Positions 1 to 5,838 of a stretch of 8,558 bases of DNA are shown here, one piece after another. Each line of letters starts with the position of its first letter. Position 1 is the first letter of the stretch. The translations under genes and the position numbers were made by a program. The notes beneath the pieces are model-generated. The model had not been told where the DNA came from. It did not search any database and saw only the letters and a list, made by a program, of their open reading frames with translations. The stretch is from Kangiellaceae bacterium (GTDB lineage Bacteria > Pseudomonadota > Gammaproteobacteria > Enterobacterales > Kangiellaceae), in the NCBI GenBank assembly GCA_030148365.1, contig JASBTO010000257.1:1-8558 (forward strand). Direction: 5' to 3'.

Positions 1-375
1 GACGACTGTCGCGCCGACGATCCCGGTACTGGCGGCCAGCAGCATGCCGACAATGGTGACGGCAATGCCCATACCGCCGCGCAATCTGCCAAACAGGGAG
101 GCCATGGCATCCAGCAGTTGCTCGGCGATGCGGGCCCGTTCCAGCATGACGCCCATGAAGACAAAAAGCGGCACTGCAATGAGCGTATCGTTGGTCATGA
201 TCCCGTACAGGCGCAGCGGCAAGGCGCGCATCTGCCAGGGCTCCAGCCAGCCGGCCAGGACGCCGATCCCGGCGAAAATCAGCGCGGTGCCGGCCAGAGA
301 AAAGGCGACCGGATAGCCCCAGAGCAGCACCAGTCCGGCGGCGAGAAACAGCAGCAGAGGCATGGCTTCAAACAT
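1..375 (-). CDS. dctM: TRAP transporter large permease subunit (DctM family), N-terminal part
   Basis: This is the first 125 codons of a gene that runs off the left edge; family members are usually over 400 residues. The product is the large membrane subunit of a tripartite (TRAP) transporter, which uses an ion gradient to import organic acids delivered by a periplasmic binding protein. The visible protein starts MFEAMPLLLFLAAG and alternates hydrophobic segments with short loops. It includes IAVPLFVFMGVMLER and, near the edge, a glycine/alanine-rich LLAASTGIVGATVV stretch typical of DctM proteins, closest in feel to the alpha-keto acid/mannitol/chloroaromatic subgroup. The ATG at 375 overlaps the end of the small-subunit gene by 8 bases (ATGTTTGA), implying translational coupling. 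An in-frame ATG four codons later (363) is an alternative start. The substrate cannot be told: the binding-protein gene is not in the window. Confidence 0.88.
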   Translation of the reverse strand, partial: MFEAMPLLLFLAAGLVLLWGYPVAFSLAGTALIFAGIGVLAGWLEPWQMRALPLRLYGIMTNDTLIAVPLFVFMGVMLERARIAEQLLDAMASLFGRLRGGMGIAVTIVGMLLAASTGIVGATVV

Positions 376-913
376 GCTGATCCGCCTTTGGCAGCGGGTT
401 GTCGGCTTTGCCGGCCAGGAACAACAGCAATCGCAAGGTCTGGGCGAGGCCCTGGGTCAGCAGCAAGGCCGGCATAATCACCAGTAACGACTTGAGCAGG
501 TAGACGACGGGAAGGCCGCCGGGCTCGTTGGAACCTTCGAGGATGCGCCAACTGAAGGAAACAAAATTCCAGCTGGTTACCATGATGAAAATGGTCACCG
601 GCAACAACAGGATCACGTACCCGACAATATTGACCCAGGCTTGCTGGCGGGGGTTGAAGCGGCGGTAAAAGACGTCGACCCGGACATGTTCGTTGTCCTT
701 GAGGGTGTAGGCCGCCGCCAACATGAACACCATGGCGTGCAGATACAGCACCGATTCCTGCAGGGCAATGGCGCCTTCGTTGAATAGATAGCGGAATACG
801 AGGACCACAACGGTGCCCAGCACCATGGCCAGAGTCAGCCAGGCAACGGCCTTGCCGACCCACTCGCTGAGGGCTTCGAGATAATGGCTGAGACGGTCGA
901 GTATGGCGCTCAT
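368..913 (-). CDS. dctQ: TRAP transporter small permease subunit (DctQ family)
   Basis: A 181-residue integral membrane protein of normal DctQ length with four predicted membrane helices, at roughly residues 22-43, 54-71, 94-117 and 138-165. The signature stretch YTLKDNEHVRVDVFY (residues 69-83), preceded by QES..YLHAMVFMLAAA, is characteristic of the small subunit paired with TakM/FcbT3-type large permeases. The subunit associates with the large permease in the inner membrane and is needed for uptake. The stop codon lies inside the start of the downstream large-subunit gene, so the two form an operon. The start ATG is at 913; no strong Shine-Dalgarno is visible before it. No binding-protein gene lies upstream here, so it must be beyond the left edge or elsewhere. 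Family membership is secure; the substrate is unknown. Confidence 0.92.
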   Translation of the reverse strand: MSAILDRLSHYLEALSEWVGKAVAWLTLAMVLGTVVVLVFRYLFNEGAIALQESVLYLHAMVFMLAAAYTLKDNEHVRVDVFYRRFNPRQQAWVNIVGYVILLLPVTIFIMVTSWNFVSFSWRILEGSNEPGGLPVVYLLKSLLVIMPALLLTQGLAQTLRLLLFLAGKADNPLPKADQHV

Positions 914-952
914 GAATACGTGGTTCTGATGATTCCTGTGGCCCGAAAAAGC

Positions 953-980
953 TTGACTATAGGATTTTCAATAATAATAT
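953..980 (+). promoter_or_regulatory. Possible sigma-70 promoter pointing away from the TRAP operon
   Basis: TTGACT (953-958, five of six to the -35 consensus), a 16-base spacer, then TAATAT (975-980, four of six to the -10). It would fire rightwards into the AT-rich and DnaA-box region, toward the 3' end of the DUF2782 gene, where no plus-strand gene lies. It may be chance in AT-rich sequence. Confidence 0.25.
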
Positions 981-985
981 CCACA
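977..985 (+). promoter_or_regulatory. DnaA box, one mismatch
   Basis: ATATCCACA differs from the DnaA box consensus TTATCCACA only at the first base. It overlaps the -10 of the possible promoter at 953-980 and belongs to the DnaA-box group further right. Confidence 0.4.
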
Positions 986-1008
986 AACAGGAATCCCGTC
1001 CCCGTTAC

Positions 1009-1075
1009 GGTGAAAATTAAAGAAGTAACTTCGGTTGTTTTTTTAACTAATTGTTTTTATTGGATTATTGGAGCC
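1009..1075. other. AT-rich tract in the gene-free stretch 914-1235
   Basis: This is the most AT-rich segment in the window, with runs such as seven Ts at 1038-1044 and TTGTTTTTATTGG at 1051-1063. It stands out against the GC-rich genes on either side. It lies between a near-perfect DnaA box (977-985) and a pair of perfect ones (1153-1183), the arrangement expected of an easily melted element, although promoter DNA would also look like this. The rest of 914-1235 holds no credible gene. The promoter of the TRAP operon should lie here, but I could not pick a convincing one on the minus strand. Confidence 0.4.
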
Positions 1076-1140
1076 TCATTCCCTGTCCTTGCTGCCCGGC
1101 GTTAGTTTGGATTTATTCTGGTTTTTCCAGGTTGTCGGTT

Positions 1141-1183
1141 TATTGCACAGAGTTATCCACAGAAAATGGCCGCTTGTGGATAA
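1141..1183. promoter_or_regulatory. DnaA-box cluster: two perfect boxes facing each other plus one weak box
   Basis: TTATCCACA at 1153-1161 and its reverse complement TGTGGATAA at 1175-1183 are both perfect matches to the strict DnaA-box consensus, in opposite orientation with 13 bases between them. A weaker box, TATTGCACA (two mismatches), sits three bases upstream at 1141-1149. With the 977-985 box this makes four within about 200 bases. The boxes are visible directly; binding by DnaA is inferred from the established consensus. As a hairpin the pair would have a 9-bp stem, but no T-run follows on either strand, so a terminator is unlikely. Confidence 0.65.
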
Positions 1184-1235
1184 GGTCTGGCGCGCTTATT
1201 TCAAGTTGCGATGGGGAACCTTACGACAATCCGAA

Positions 1236-1580
1236 TTACCATTCAAGCAGTATCCACTCGGGGATTTTGAAGTCTTCGCCGAGGTCCGGCCCGAGGCTTT
1301 CGAAGCGGCCATTACCATCGGAATCGACCAGATAGTAAGAGCGGCCGCCGGCTTTCGGGGTGACCTTGATAATCTCCGTCGTGCCGGCAAAGATAAATTC
1401 GGTGATGACTTCGGCTTCGGTTTCGCGGATCCGTACGGTCGGTTCGACGACCTCGCCCTGCTCGACCTTTGGGGGAGCCTGGACGGGCTCGGGTTTGGCT
1501 TTCGGCGCTTCCGCGGATTGCAGATGAAGGGGTAAACAAGCCAGTATCGACAGCAATAAACCGAGGCTGGATTTTCTCAT
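1236..1580 (-). CDS. Small exported DUF2782-family protein
   Basis: A 114-residue protein of unknown function. Residues 1 to about 23 form a signal peptide (MRKSSLGLLLSILACLP, then a likely cleavage after LQSA); the cysteine in LSILAC is a poor lipobox, so a soluble periplasmic protein is more likely than a lipoprotein. A proline/lysine-rich linker follows, then the compact DUF2782 domain, recognised by EPTVRIRE, IIKVTPKAGG.SYYLVDSDGNGRF and the C-terminal IPEWILLEW. The start at 1580 is chosen over a longer frame opening at 1661 because an excellent Shine-Dalgarno (AAAGGAGT, 1586-1593) sits 5 bases upstream of it and the signal peptide begins there. The gene diverges from polA. From memory, DUF2782 genes commonly neighbour polA in gammaproteobacteria, but that has not given them a function. 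Confidence 0.85.
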   Translation of the reverse strand: MRKSSLGLLLSILACLPLHLQSAEAPKAKPEPVQAPPKVEQGEVVEPTVRIRETEAEVITEFIFAGTTEIIKVTPKAGGRSYYLVDSDGNGRFESLGPDLGEDFKIPEWILLEW

Positions 1581-1700
1581 GGCGGACTCCTTTAATTCCC
1601 TGTAGGCTATCTTGCGCGACTTTCCGGCCGCACGTTTTTTAGGATATTTTTCCGGATCCACACCAGTCTAGCCCGGTAGCGGCAACAAAAACAGCGACAA

Positions 1701-1902
1701 ATTCTGGGGTCTGGTAGTCTTTTATTCCAGCATCCCGACGGAGTCCGTTTTTTGCCCGGACCGTGCAGGGTGAGCCTGATAAAGTGCAATTCTCCGTTGC
1801 CCGTCGCTCACCCGGAATGACCAAACTACAATTCTTGCGCTCCGATTGCCGCTTTGTCAGGCTCAACAGGGTGTTGGAATAAAAGATTAACAGGCCCCGA
1901 AT
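1701..1902 (+). repeat. Long imperfect inverted repeat ending at the polA start; candidate structured leader or MITE-like element
   Basis: 1701-1735 pairs with 1869-1902 over about 34 base pairs with one mismatch (1714/1890) and one bulged base (1705). The core is a perfect 12-bp pair, TCTTTTATTCCA (1718-1729) with TGGAATAAAAGA (1875-1886). Inside it, 1771-1791 pairs with 1844-1865 (core TGAGCCTGATAAAG), and 1738-1764 forms its own side hairpin (GTCCG/CGGAC plus ACG/CGT). The result is a branched fold with a terminal loop at about 1792-1843. On the plus strand seven positions are G-U wobbles. The only candidate polA Shine-Dalgarno (AACAGG, 1889-1894) lies within the outer stem and the polA ATG begins three bases after it. 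No target-site duplication is evident. It could be an RNA control element, a decayed miniature transposable element, or both. Confidence 0.65.
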
Positions 1903-1904
1903 AT

Positions 1905-4619
1905 ATGCAAGCACTTGATAACCCCATTATTCTCGTAGACGGCTCTTCCTATTTGTTCCGGGCCTTTCATGCCATGCCTCCCCTGGAGAGTTCCAAGGGC
2001 GCGCAAACCGGTGCGGCGTACGGCGTGGTCAACATGCTCAAGAAACTGCAGAAGGATTACAGCCCGAGTCGCATGGCCGTCGTATTTGACGCCAAGGGCA
2101 AAACCTTCCGGAACGATCTTTTTGAGGACTACAAGGCCAACCGGCCACCCATGCCGCCTGAGCTCCGTGAACAGATCGCACCCCTGCACGCGTTGGTCGA
2201 GGCGCTCGGCTTGCCGTTGCTGGTCATCGACAATGTGGAGGCGGATGACGTCATCGGCACTCTCTCCCGCCAGGCGAGCGAAAAAGGTCTGCAAACCCTG
2301 ATTTCCACCAGTGACAAGGACATGGCCCAACTGGTCAACGAGCATGTCACCCTGATCAACACCATGTCGAATACCTACATGGACCCTGACGGTGTCCGGG
2401 AAAAGTTTGGCGTGCCGCCGGAACGCATTGTGGATTATCTGACCCTGATGGGCGACAAGGTCGACAATATACCCGGCGTGGACAAGTGCGGTCCGAAGAC
2501 TGCCGTTAAATGGCTCGATAAATATGGTTCCCTCGAGCAGGTGATGGCCAACGCTGACGAGGTCGGCGGCAAGATCGGTGAAAATCTCCGTGCGGCCCTC
2601 GGGCAGCTGCCGCTTTCGGAAGAATTGGCAACCATCAAACTGGATTGCGAGCTACCGTTTGGTATCGACGACCTGACCCTTGCCGAGCCGGACAGAGAGC
2701 GCCTGATCGAGCTGTACAAGGAACTGGAATTCAAAACCTGGCTGCGGGAACTGCTCGGCAGTGGCGACGAGCCGGAAGCAGAAGCCGAAGCGGATTCCCA
2801 GACGAGCGTGGATCGCTCCGGCTACGAAGTCATCGTGGAGGAAAAGGATCTGGATCGCTGGCTGGAAAAGCTGGCAGACACGCCACTGTATGCGTTGGAT
2901 ACCGAAACCACGAGTCTGGATTACATGGCTGCCGAACTGGTTGGCCTGTCCTTCGCGACCGCGCCCGGAGAAGCCGCTTACCTGCCGATCGGCCATGATT
3001 ATGTGGGCGCACCGGACCAGCTTGATCGGGACAAGGTGCTGGCAAAACTGAAGCCGCTACTCGAGAATCCGGAATCCCGGAAGGTCGGGCAGAATCTCAA
3101 GTACGATATGAGCGTGCTCGCCAACGCCGGCATTGATCTCAAGGGCGTTGCTTTTGACACCATGCTGGAGTCCTACATTCTCAACAGTGTCGGCAGCCGA
3201 CACGACATGGACACCCTGGCACTCAAACACCTGGGCCACGCCACCATCAGCTTCACCGACATCGCGGGCAAAGGCGCCAAGCAACTGACCTTCAACCAAA
3301 TCCCGCTGGAGCAGGCCGCTCCCTACGCCGCCGAAGACGCCGATGTGACGTTGGCATTGCACGAAACACTGTGGCCCCAGCTCAAAGAGCAGGACGGACC
3401 CAAAGCCGTCTTCGAAGAAATCGAAATGCCCCTGTTGACCGTGCTGTCCCGTATCGAGCGCGATGGCGTGCTGATTGATGGTGAGTTTCTGCGCAAGAAG
3501 AGTGCGGCCTTTGCCGATCGGATCGCCGAGCTCGAAGCCGAAGCCCATGATCTGGCCGGTGGTGAATTCAATCTCGGCTCGCCCAAACAACTACAGGAAA
3601 TTCTGTTCGAAAAACAGGGCCTGCCGGTGCTCAAGAAAACGCCGAAAGGTCAGCCTTCGACTGCCGAAGAAGTACTCCAGGAACTGGCGCTGGATTATCC
3701 CCTGCCCAAACTGATCCTCGAGCACCGCAGTCTGTCGAAATTGAAGTCCACCTACACGGACAAGTTGCCGAAGCAGGTGAACCCGAAGACGGGCCGTGTC
3801 CACACGTCCTATCATCAGGCGGTGGCGGCGACCGGGCGCCTGTCTTCCTCCGATCCGAATCTGCAAAATATTCCCATCAAGAGTGAAGAAGGTCGCAGTA
3901 TCCGACAGGCTTTCATTGCCCCCGAGGGCTTCAGTATTGTGGCGGCGGATTACTCGCAAATCGAGCTTCGGATCATGGCGCACCTGTCTCAGGACAAAGG
4001 CCTGCTCGAAGCTTTCGCCCGGGGTGAAGACATTCACCGGGCCACGGCGGCGGAAGTGTTCGATGTCGAGCCGGACGCCGTGACAGACAATCAGCGCCGC
4101 AACGCCAAAGCGATCAACTTCGGCTTGATCTACGGCATGAGCGCTTTTGGCCTGGCGCGTCAGTTGGGCATCCCCCGGGATGAAGCCCAGCACTATATTC
4201 ATACTTACTTTGCCCGCTATCCCGGCGTTGAAGCTTACATGGAAAATACGCGCAACAAGGCCGCCGAACTCGGTTACGTTGAAACCCTGTACGGCCGTCG
4301 CCTGTACTTGCCGGAGATTCATTCCAGGAACGGTATGCGCCGCAAAGCTGCCGAGCGCACGGCTATTAACGCGCCGATGCAAGGCAGCGCCGCGGACATT
4401 ATCAAGCTGGCAATGATCAGTATCGATAACTGGTTGAAGGATGAGCCGGACGCGCGGGTGATCATGCAAGTGCACGATGAACTGGTTTTTGAAGTGAAGG
4501 AATCAAAGATTGAGATAATTAGTGAAAAAATATCTCAAATAATGGAAGAAATCGTGGAACTTGATGTACCCTTGCTGGTCGATTTAGGTGTGGGTAAAAA
4601 TTGGGATGAAGCGCACTGA
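1905..4619 (+). CDS. polA: DNA polymerase I
   Basis: A 904-residue enzyme (E. coli: 928) that fills gaps, removes RNA primers and acts in repair. The N-terminal 5' nuclease (about 1-290) shows ILVDGSSYLFRAFHA, VEADDVIG, TSDKDMAQL and GDKVDNIPGV. The 3'-5' proofreading domain (about 305-495) keeps its acidic residues: DTET (D332, E334), NLKYD and YAAEDAD. The polymerase domain (about 510-904) has motif A DYSQIELR (D682), motif B RRNAKAINFGLIYG (R731, K735, F739, Y743) and motif C VHDE (D858, E859), so all three activities should work. The frame extends upstream to a TTG at 1854, but homology begins at the ATG at 1905, the usual family N-terminus (MQALDNPIILVDGSSY). The ribosome binding site is weak (AACAGG) and buried in the upstream inverted repeat. 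The last 40 or so codons are noticeably AT-rich. Confidence 0.98.
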   Translation: MQALDNPIILVDGSSYLFRAFHAMPPLESSKGAQTGAAYGVVNMLKKLQKDYSPSRMAVVFDAKGKTFRNDLFEDYKANRPPMPPELREQIAPLHALVEALGLPLLVIDNVEADDVIGTLSRQASEKGLQTLISTSDKDMAQLVNEHVTLINTMSNTYMDPDGVREKFGVPPERIVDYLTLMGDKVDNIPGVDKCGPKTAVKWLDKYGSLEQVMANADEVGGKIGENLRAALGQLPLSEELATIKLDCELPFGIDDLTLAEPDRERLIELYKELEFKTWLRELLGSGDEPEAEAEADSQTSVDRSGYEVIVEEKDLDRWLEKLADTPLYALDTETTSLDYMAAELVGLSFATAPGEAAYLPIGHDYVGAPDQLDRDKVLAKLKPLLENPESRKVGQNLKYDMSVLANAGIDLKGVAFDTMLESYILNSVGSRHDMDTLALKHLGHATISFTDIAGKGAKQLTFNQIPLEQAAPYAAEDADVTLALHETLWPQLKEQDGPKAVFEEIEMPLLTVLSRIERDGVLIDGEFLRKKSAAFADRIAELEAEAHDLAGGEFNLGSPKQLQEILFEKQGLPVLKKTPKGQPSTAEEVLQELALDYPLPKLILEHRSLSKLKSTYTDKLPKQVNPKTGRVHTSYHQAVAATGRLSSSDPNLQNIPIKSEEGRSIRQAFIAPEGFSIVAADYSQIELRIMAHLSQDKGLLEAFARGEDIHRATAAEVFDVEPDAVTDNQRRNAKAINFGLIYGMSAFGLARQLGIPRDEAQHYIHTYFARYPGVEAYMENTRNKAAELGYVETLYGRRLYLPEIHSRNGMRRKAAERTAINAPMQGSAADIIKLAMISIDNWLKDEPDARVIMQVHDELVFEVKESKIEIISEKISQIMEEIVELDVPLLVDLGVGKNWDEAH

Positions 4620-4666
4620 CATTCGGACTCGGGAGATGTCGGCTTTAAACATGAACTAAGTCACAT

Positions 4667-4695
4667 TTCCATACTTTCCAAAGTAGAAAATGGAA
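4667..4695. repeat. Dyad overlapping the small-RNA promoter
   Basis: TTCCA (4667-4671) is matched by TGGAA (4691-4695), and inside it TACTTT (4672-4677) is matched by AAAGTA (4680-4685) around a 2-base centre. The right end enters the -35 element of the promoter at 4692-4719. It may be an operator for an activator or repressor, or part of the polA transcript's 3' end; there is no T-run to make it an intrinsic terminator. Confidence 0.35.
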
Positions 4696-4719
4696 CAATT
4701 GCCGTTAACCTACGTCTGA
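4692..4719 (+). promoter_or_regulatory. Sigma-E/AlgU-type promoter of the small RNA gene
   Basis: GGAACAA (4692-4698) followed, after a 16-base spacer, by TCTGA (4715-4719). The extracytoplasmic stress sigma factor consensus (RpoE of E. coli, AlgU/sigma-22 of Pseudomonas) is GAACTT-N16/17-TCTGA, so the -10 is perfect and the -35 matches its GAAC core. It places transcription start at about 4724-4726, exactly where the first small-RNA hairpin begins. ErsA in P. aeruginosa is known to be driven by a sigma-22 promoter. Confidence 0.65.
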
Positions 4720-4723
4720 GTGT

Positions 4724-4842
4724 ATGGCGCTACACATTAGCGCCTCCCGCGACTCCCTCCTTCCAATGCGGGATTTTCAATCTGACCTCCCCAAGTCGGA
4801 TTGCATAGGCCCCGGCTCACCCTCGCGCCGGGGCTCTTTTTT
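4724..4842 (+). ncRNA. Small regulatory RNA at the Spot 42/ErsA locus (probable ErsA-like)
   Basis: A gene of about 118 nt is supported by promoter, fold and terminator together. Hairpin 1 is GGCGCT/AGCGCC (4726-4731 with 4739-4744). Hairpin 2 is TCCCGC/GCGGGA (4745-4750 with 4768-4773). After a four-U linker, hairpin 3 is CAATCTGAC/GTCGGATTG (4778-4786 with 4795-4803, one G-U), and the terminator hairpin follows at 4809-4834 with its U-run. The elements are packed almost without gaps. The loops of hairpins 2 and 3 are pyrimidine-rich and carry CCTCCTT (4756-4762) and CCTCCCC (4786-4792), complementary to Shine-Dalgarno sequences. Spot 42 in E. coli and ErsA in Pseudomonas both lie between polA and engB, as here; the stress-type promoter favours ErsA. 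Homology to ErsA rests on position, promoter and architecture, not on an alignment. Confidence 0.8.
4809..4842 (+). terminator. Intrinsic terminator of the small RNA
   Basis: An 8-bp GC stem, GCCCCGGC (4809-4816) with GCCGGGGC (4827-4834), 10-base loop, followed by TCTTTTTT (4835-4842). On the minus strand there is no T-run after the stem, so it serves the small RNA (and any polA read-through) rather than engB. Confidence 0.92.
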
Positions 4843-4863
4843 ATCTGCTCTGAGTGTAATTAC

Positions 4864-5487
4864 TTACTTCGTTTCTTCCTCATCAAAATCAAGACTAGTT
4901 GCTTCAAACCAACGGTCGAGTTTGGTGGTCAGCTGGTCCAGCCCCAGTTTCTTTAACGCGGAAAATACTTGTACCGTGGCGGCAGGGTGCAGCAACTCCA
5001 CCTCTTTTTCGACCGCCATCAGGGTTTTCTTGCGGGCGCCACTTTTCAGTTTGTCGGCCTTGCTGAGCAAAATATGCACCGGAAGGTTGCTGACGGCTGC
5101 CCAGGCCAGGGTCTGGCAATCGGTTTCCTTGAGCGGATGACGAATGTCCATCAGCAGGATCAAGCCCTGAAGGCAATTGCGGTCCTGCAGGTATTGGGAC
5201 AGGGTTGCCTGCCATTGCTTTTTCACGGCCAGCGAGACCTTGGCGAAACCGTAGCCCGGCAGATCGACCAGACGTCGCGACTCGTCGAGGGCAAACAGAT
5301 TAATCAGCTGGGTTCTGCCCGGCGTCTTGCTGGTGCGGGCGGTCGAGCGGCTGCCCGTCAGGGCATTCAGGGCGGATGACTTGCCGGCATTGGAGCGGCC
5401 GGCAAACGCGACCTCGATGCCTTCGTCCGCCGGCAACTGGTTGAGGGCCGCAGCGCCGAGCAAGTAGGTAACCTGGGTATAATTCAT
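4864..5487 (-). CDS. engB: Ribosome-biogenesis GTPase EngB/YihA
   Basis: A 207-residue GTPase of the TrmE-Era-EngA-EngB-Septin group, essential in many bacteria and acting in the cytoplasm in assembly of the large ribosomal subunit. All five G motifs are present: G1 GRSNAGKS (residues 30-37), G2 within TSKTPGRTQ (52-60), G3 DLPG (75-78), G4 SKAD (142-145, serine replacing the commoner threonine) and G5 SAL (176-178). MDIRHPLK (113-120) is also typical. The start MNYTQVTYLLG at 5487 matches the family N-terminus and has CCAGG about 8 bases upstream. The frame stays open to 5805 and contains an upstream ATG at 5517, but neither the added residues nor a ribosome binding site supports a longer protein. 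The gene converges on the polA/small-RNA unit, as in E. coli and Pseudomonas. Confidence 0.96.
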   Translation of the reverse strand: MNYTQVTYLLGAAALNQLPADEGIEVAFAGRSNAGKSSALNALTGSRSTARTSKTPGRTQLINLFALDESRRLVDLPGYGFAKVSLAVKKQWQATLSQYLQDRNCLQGLILLMDIRHPLKETDCQTLAWAAVSNLPVHILLSKADKLKSGARKKTLMAVEKEVELLHPAATVQVFSALKKLGLDQLTTKLDRWFEATSLDFDEEETK

Positions 5488-5838
5488 GGGCGTGCCTGGA
5501 ATGAAAGATGCAGGCATTTTAACGGTTAAACCGGAAAATGCACCAAAATACAGGGGGAAGTGGCTCCCGGAGCGGCGGCAAGCGGCTGCTGATCCGTCGG
5601 ATGACGGCGGGAGTATCCGGATAATTAGCGTCTCCCCGGGCTCGTCTGGACGGAAAGGATGTGATCTGAAGCCACGGAATTTACAGGAATAAGTGATCCC
5701 ATTCGTGGTTTTCACTGGTGATTTCCGGACTGGTTCCCTATAATTCACCGAACTTTTTTCAGTGCCGGGCCATCGATCGGCTCCCTGGGGGGCGAATCCT
5801 GGCACGGCATTAACCTTGACTGATTAAAAGGGTAAACA
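5488..5838. other. Divergent intergenic region between engB and cytochrome c4 gene
   Basis: These 351 bases hold no credible gene. The engB side has an 11-base dyad (CGGTT-A-AACCG, 5523-5533) and, further out, a foldable stretch in the presumed engB leader: CTCCCG (5564-5569) pairs with CGGGAG (5608-5613), and directly inside it CCGTC (5594-5598) pairs with GACGG (5603-5607). The cytochrome side holds a clear -10 box (see 5716-5744) and then about 90 bases of likely untranslated leader. Confidence 0.5.
5716..5744 (+). promoter_or_regulatory. Probable promoter of the cytochrome c4 gene
   Basis: A perfect -10, TATAAT at 5739-5744. At 17 bases upstream the -35 is only TGGTGA (5716-5721, three of six). 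The start would be near 5751, leaving a leader of about 88 bases. The weak -35 suggests an activator or that the -10 is fortuitous. Confidence 0.4.

Noticed and set aside
279..863. A 194-codon minus-strand frame overlapping the TRAP small-subunit gene
   Set aside because: It is a shifted shadow of the DctQ/DctM frames, which show clear membrane helices and family motifs.
914..1235. Calling the DnaA-box region the chromosomal origin outright
   Set aside because: There is no dnaA, dnaN, rpmH, gidA or parAB next to it, and no skew information in one window; it is reported only as a DnaA-box cluster.
1581..1661. Longer N-terminus for the DUF2782 protein
   Set aside because: The inner ATG at 1580 has a near-perfect Shine-Dalgarno and begins a signal peptide; the extension is basic and featureless.
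1854..1904. An upstream TTG that would lengthen DNA polymerase I by 17 residues
   Set aside because: The added residues are read out of the inverted-repeat arm and have no counterpart in the family; the ATG at 1905 gives the standard N-terminus.
1639..1914. A 91-residue minus-strand reading frame upstream of polA
   Set aside because: It covers the inverted repeat. Its look-alike residues (GCWNKRL-type strings on both strands) arise from the repeat arms, and it has no ribosome binding site or recognisable domain.
3591..4475. A 294-codon minus-strand open frame inside polA
   Set aside because: It is antisense to the most conserved part of polA, and its protein has no recognisable domain; it results from codon bias in GC-rich DNA.
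4724..4863. A short protein gene in the polA-engB gap
   Set aside because: A plus-strand frame exists there, but it crosses the terminator and runs antisense into engB; the hairpin layout explains the sequence better.
5488..5805. Long N-terminal extension of EngB
   Set aside because: The frame is merely open; homology starts at MNYTQ (5487), and the extension covers the divergent promoter region.
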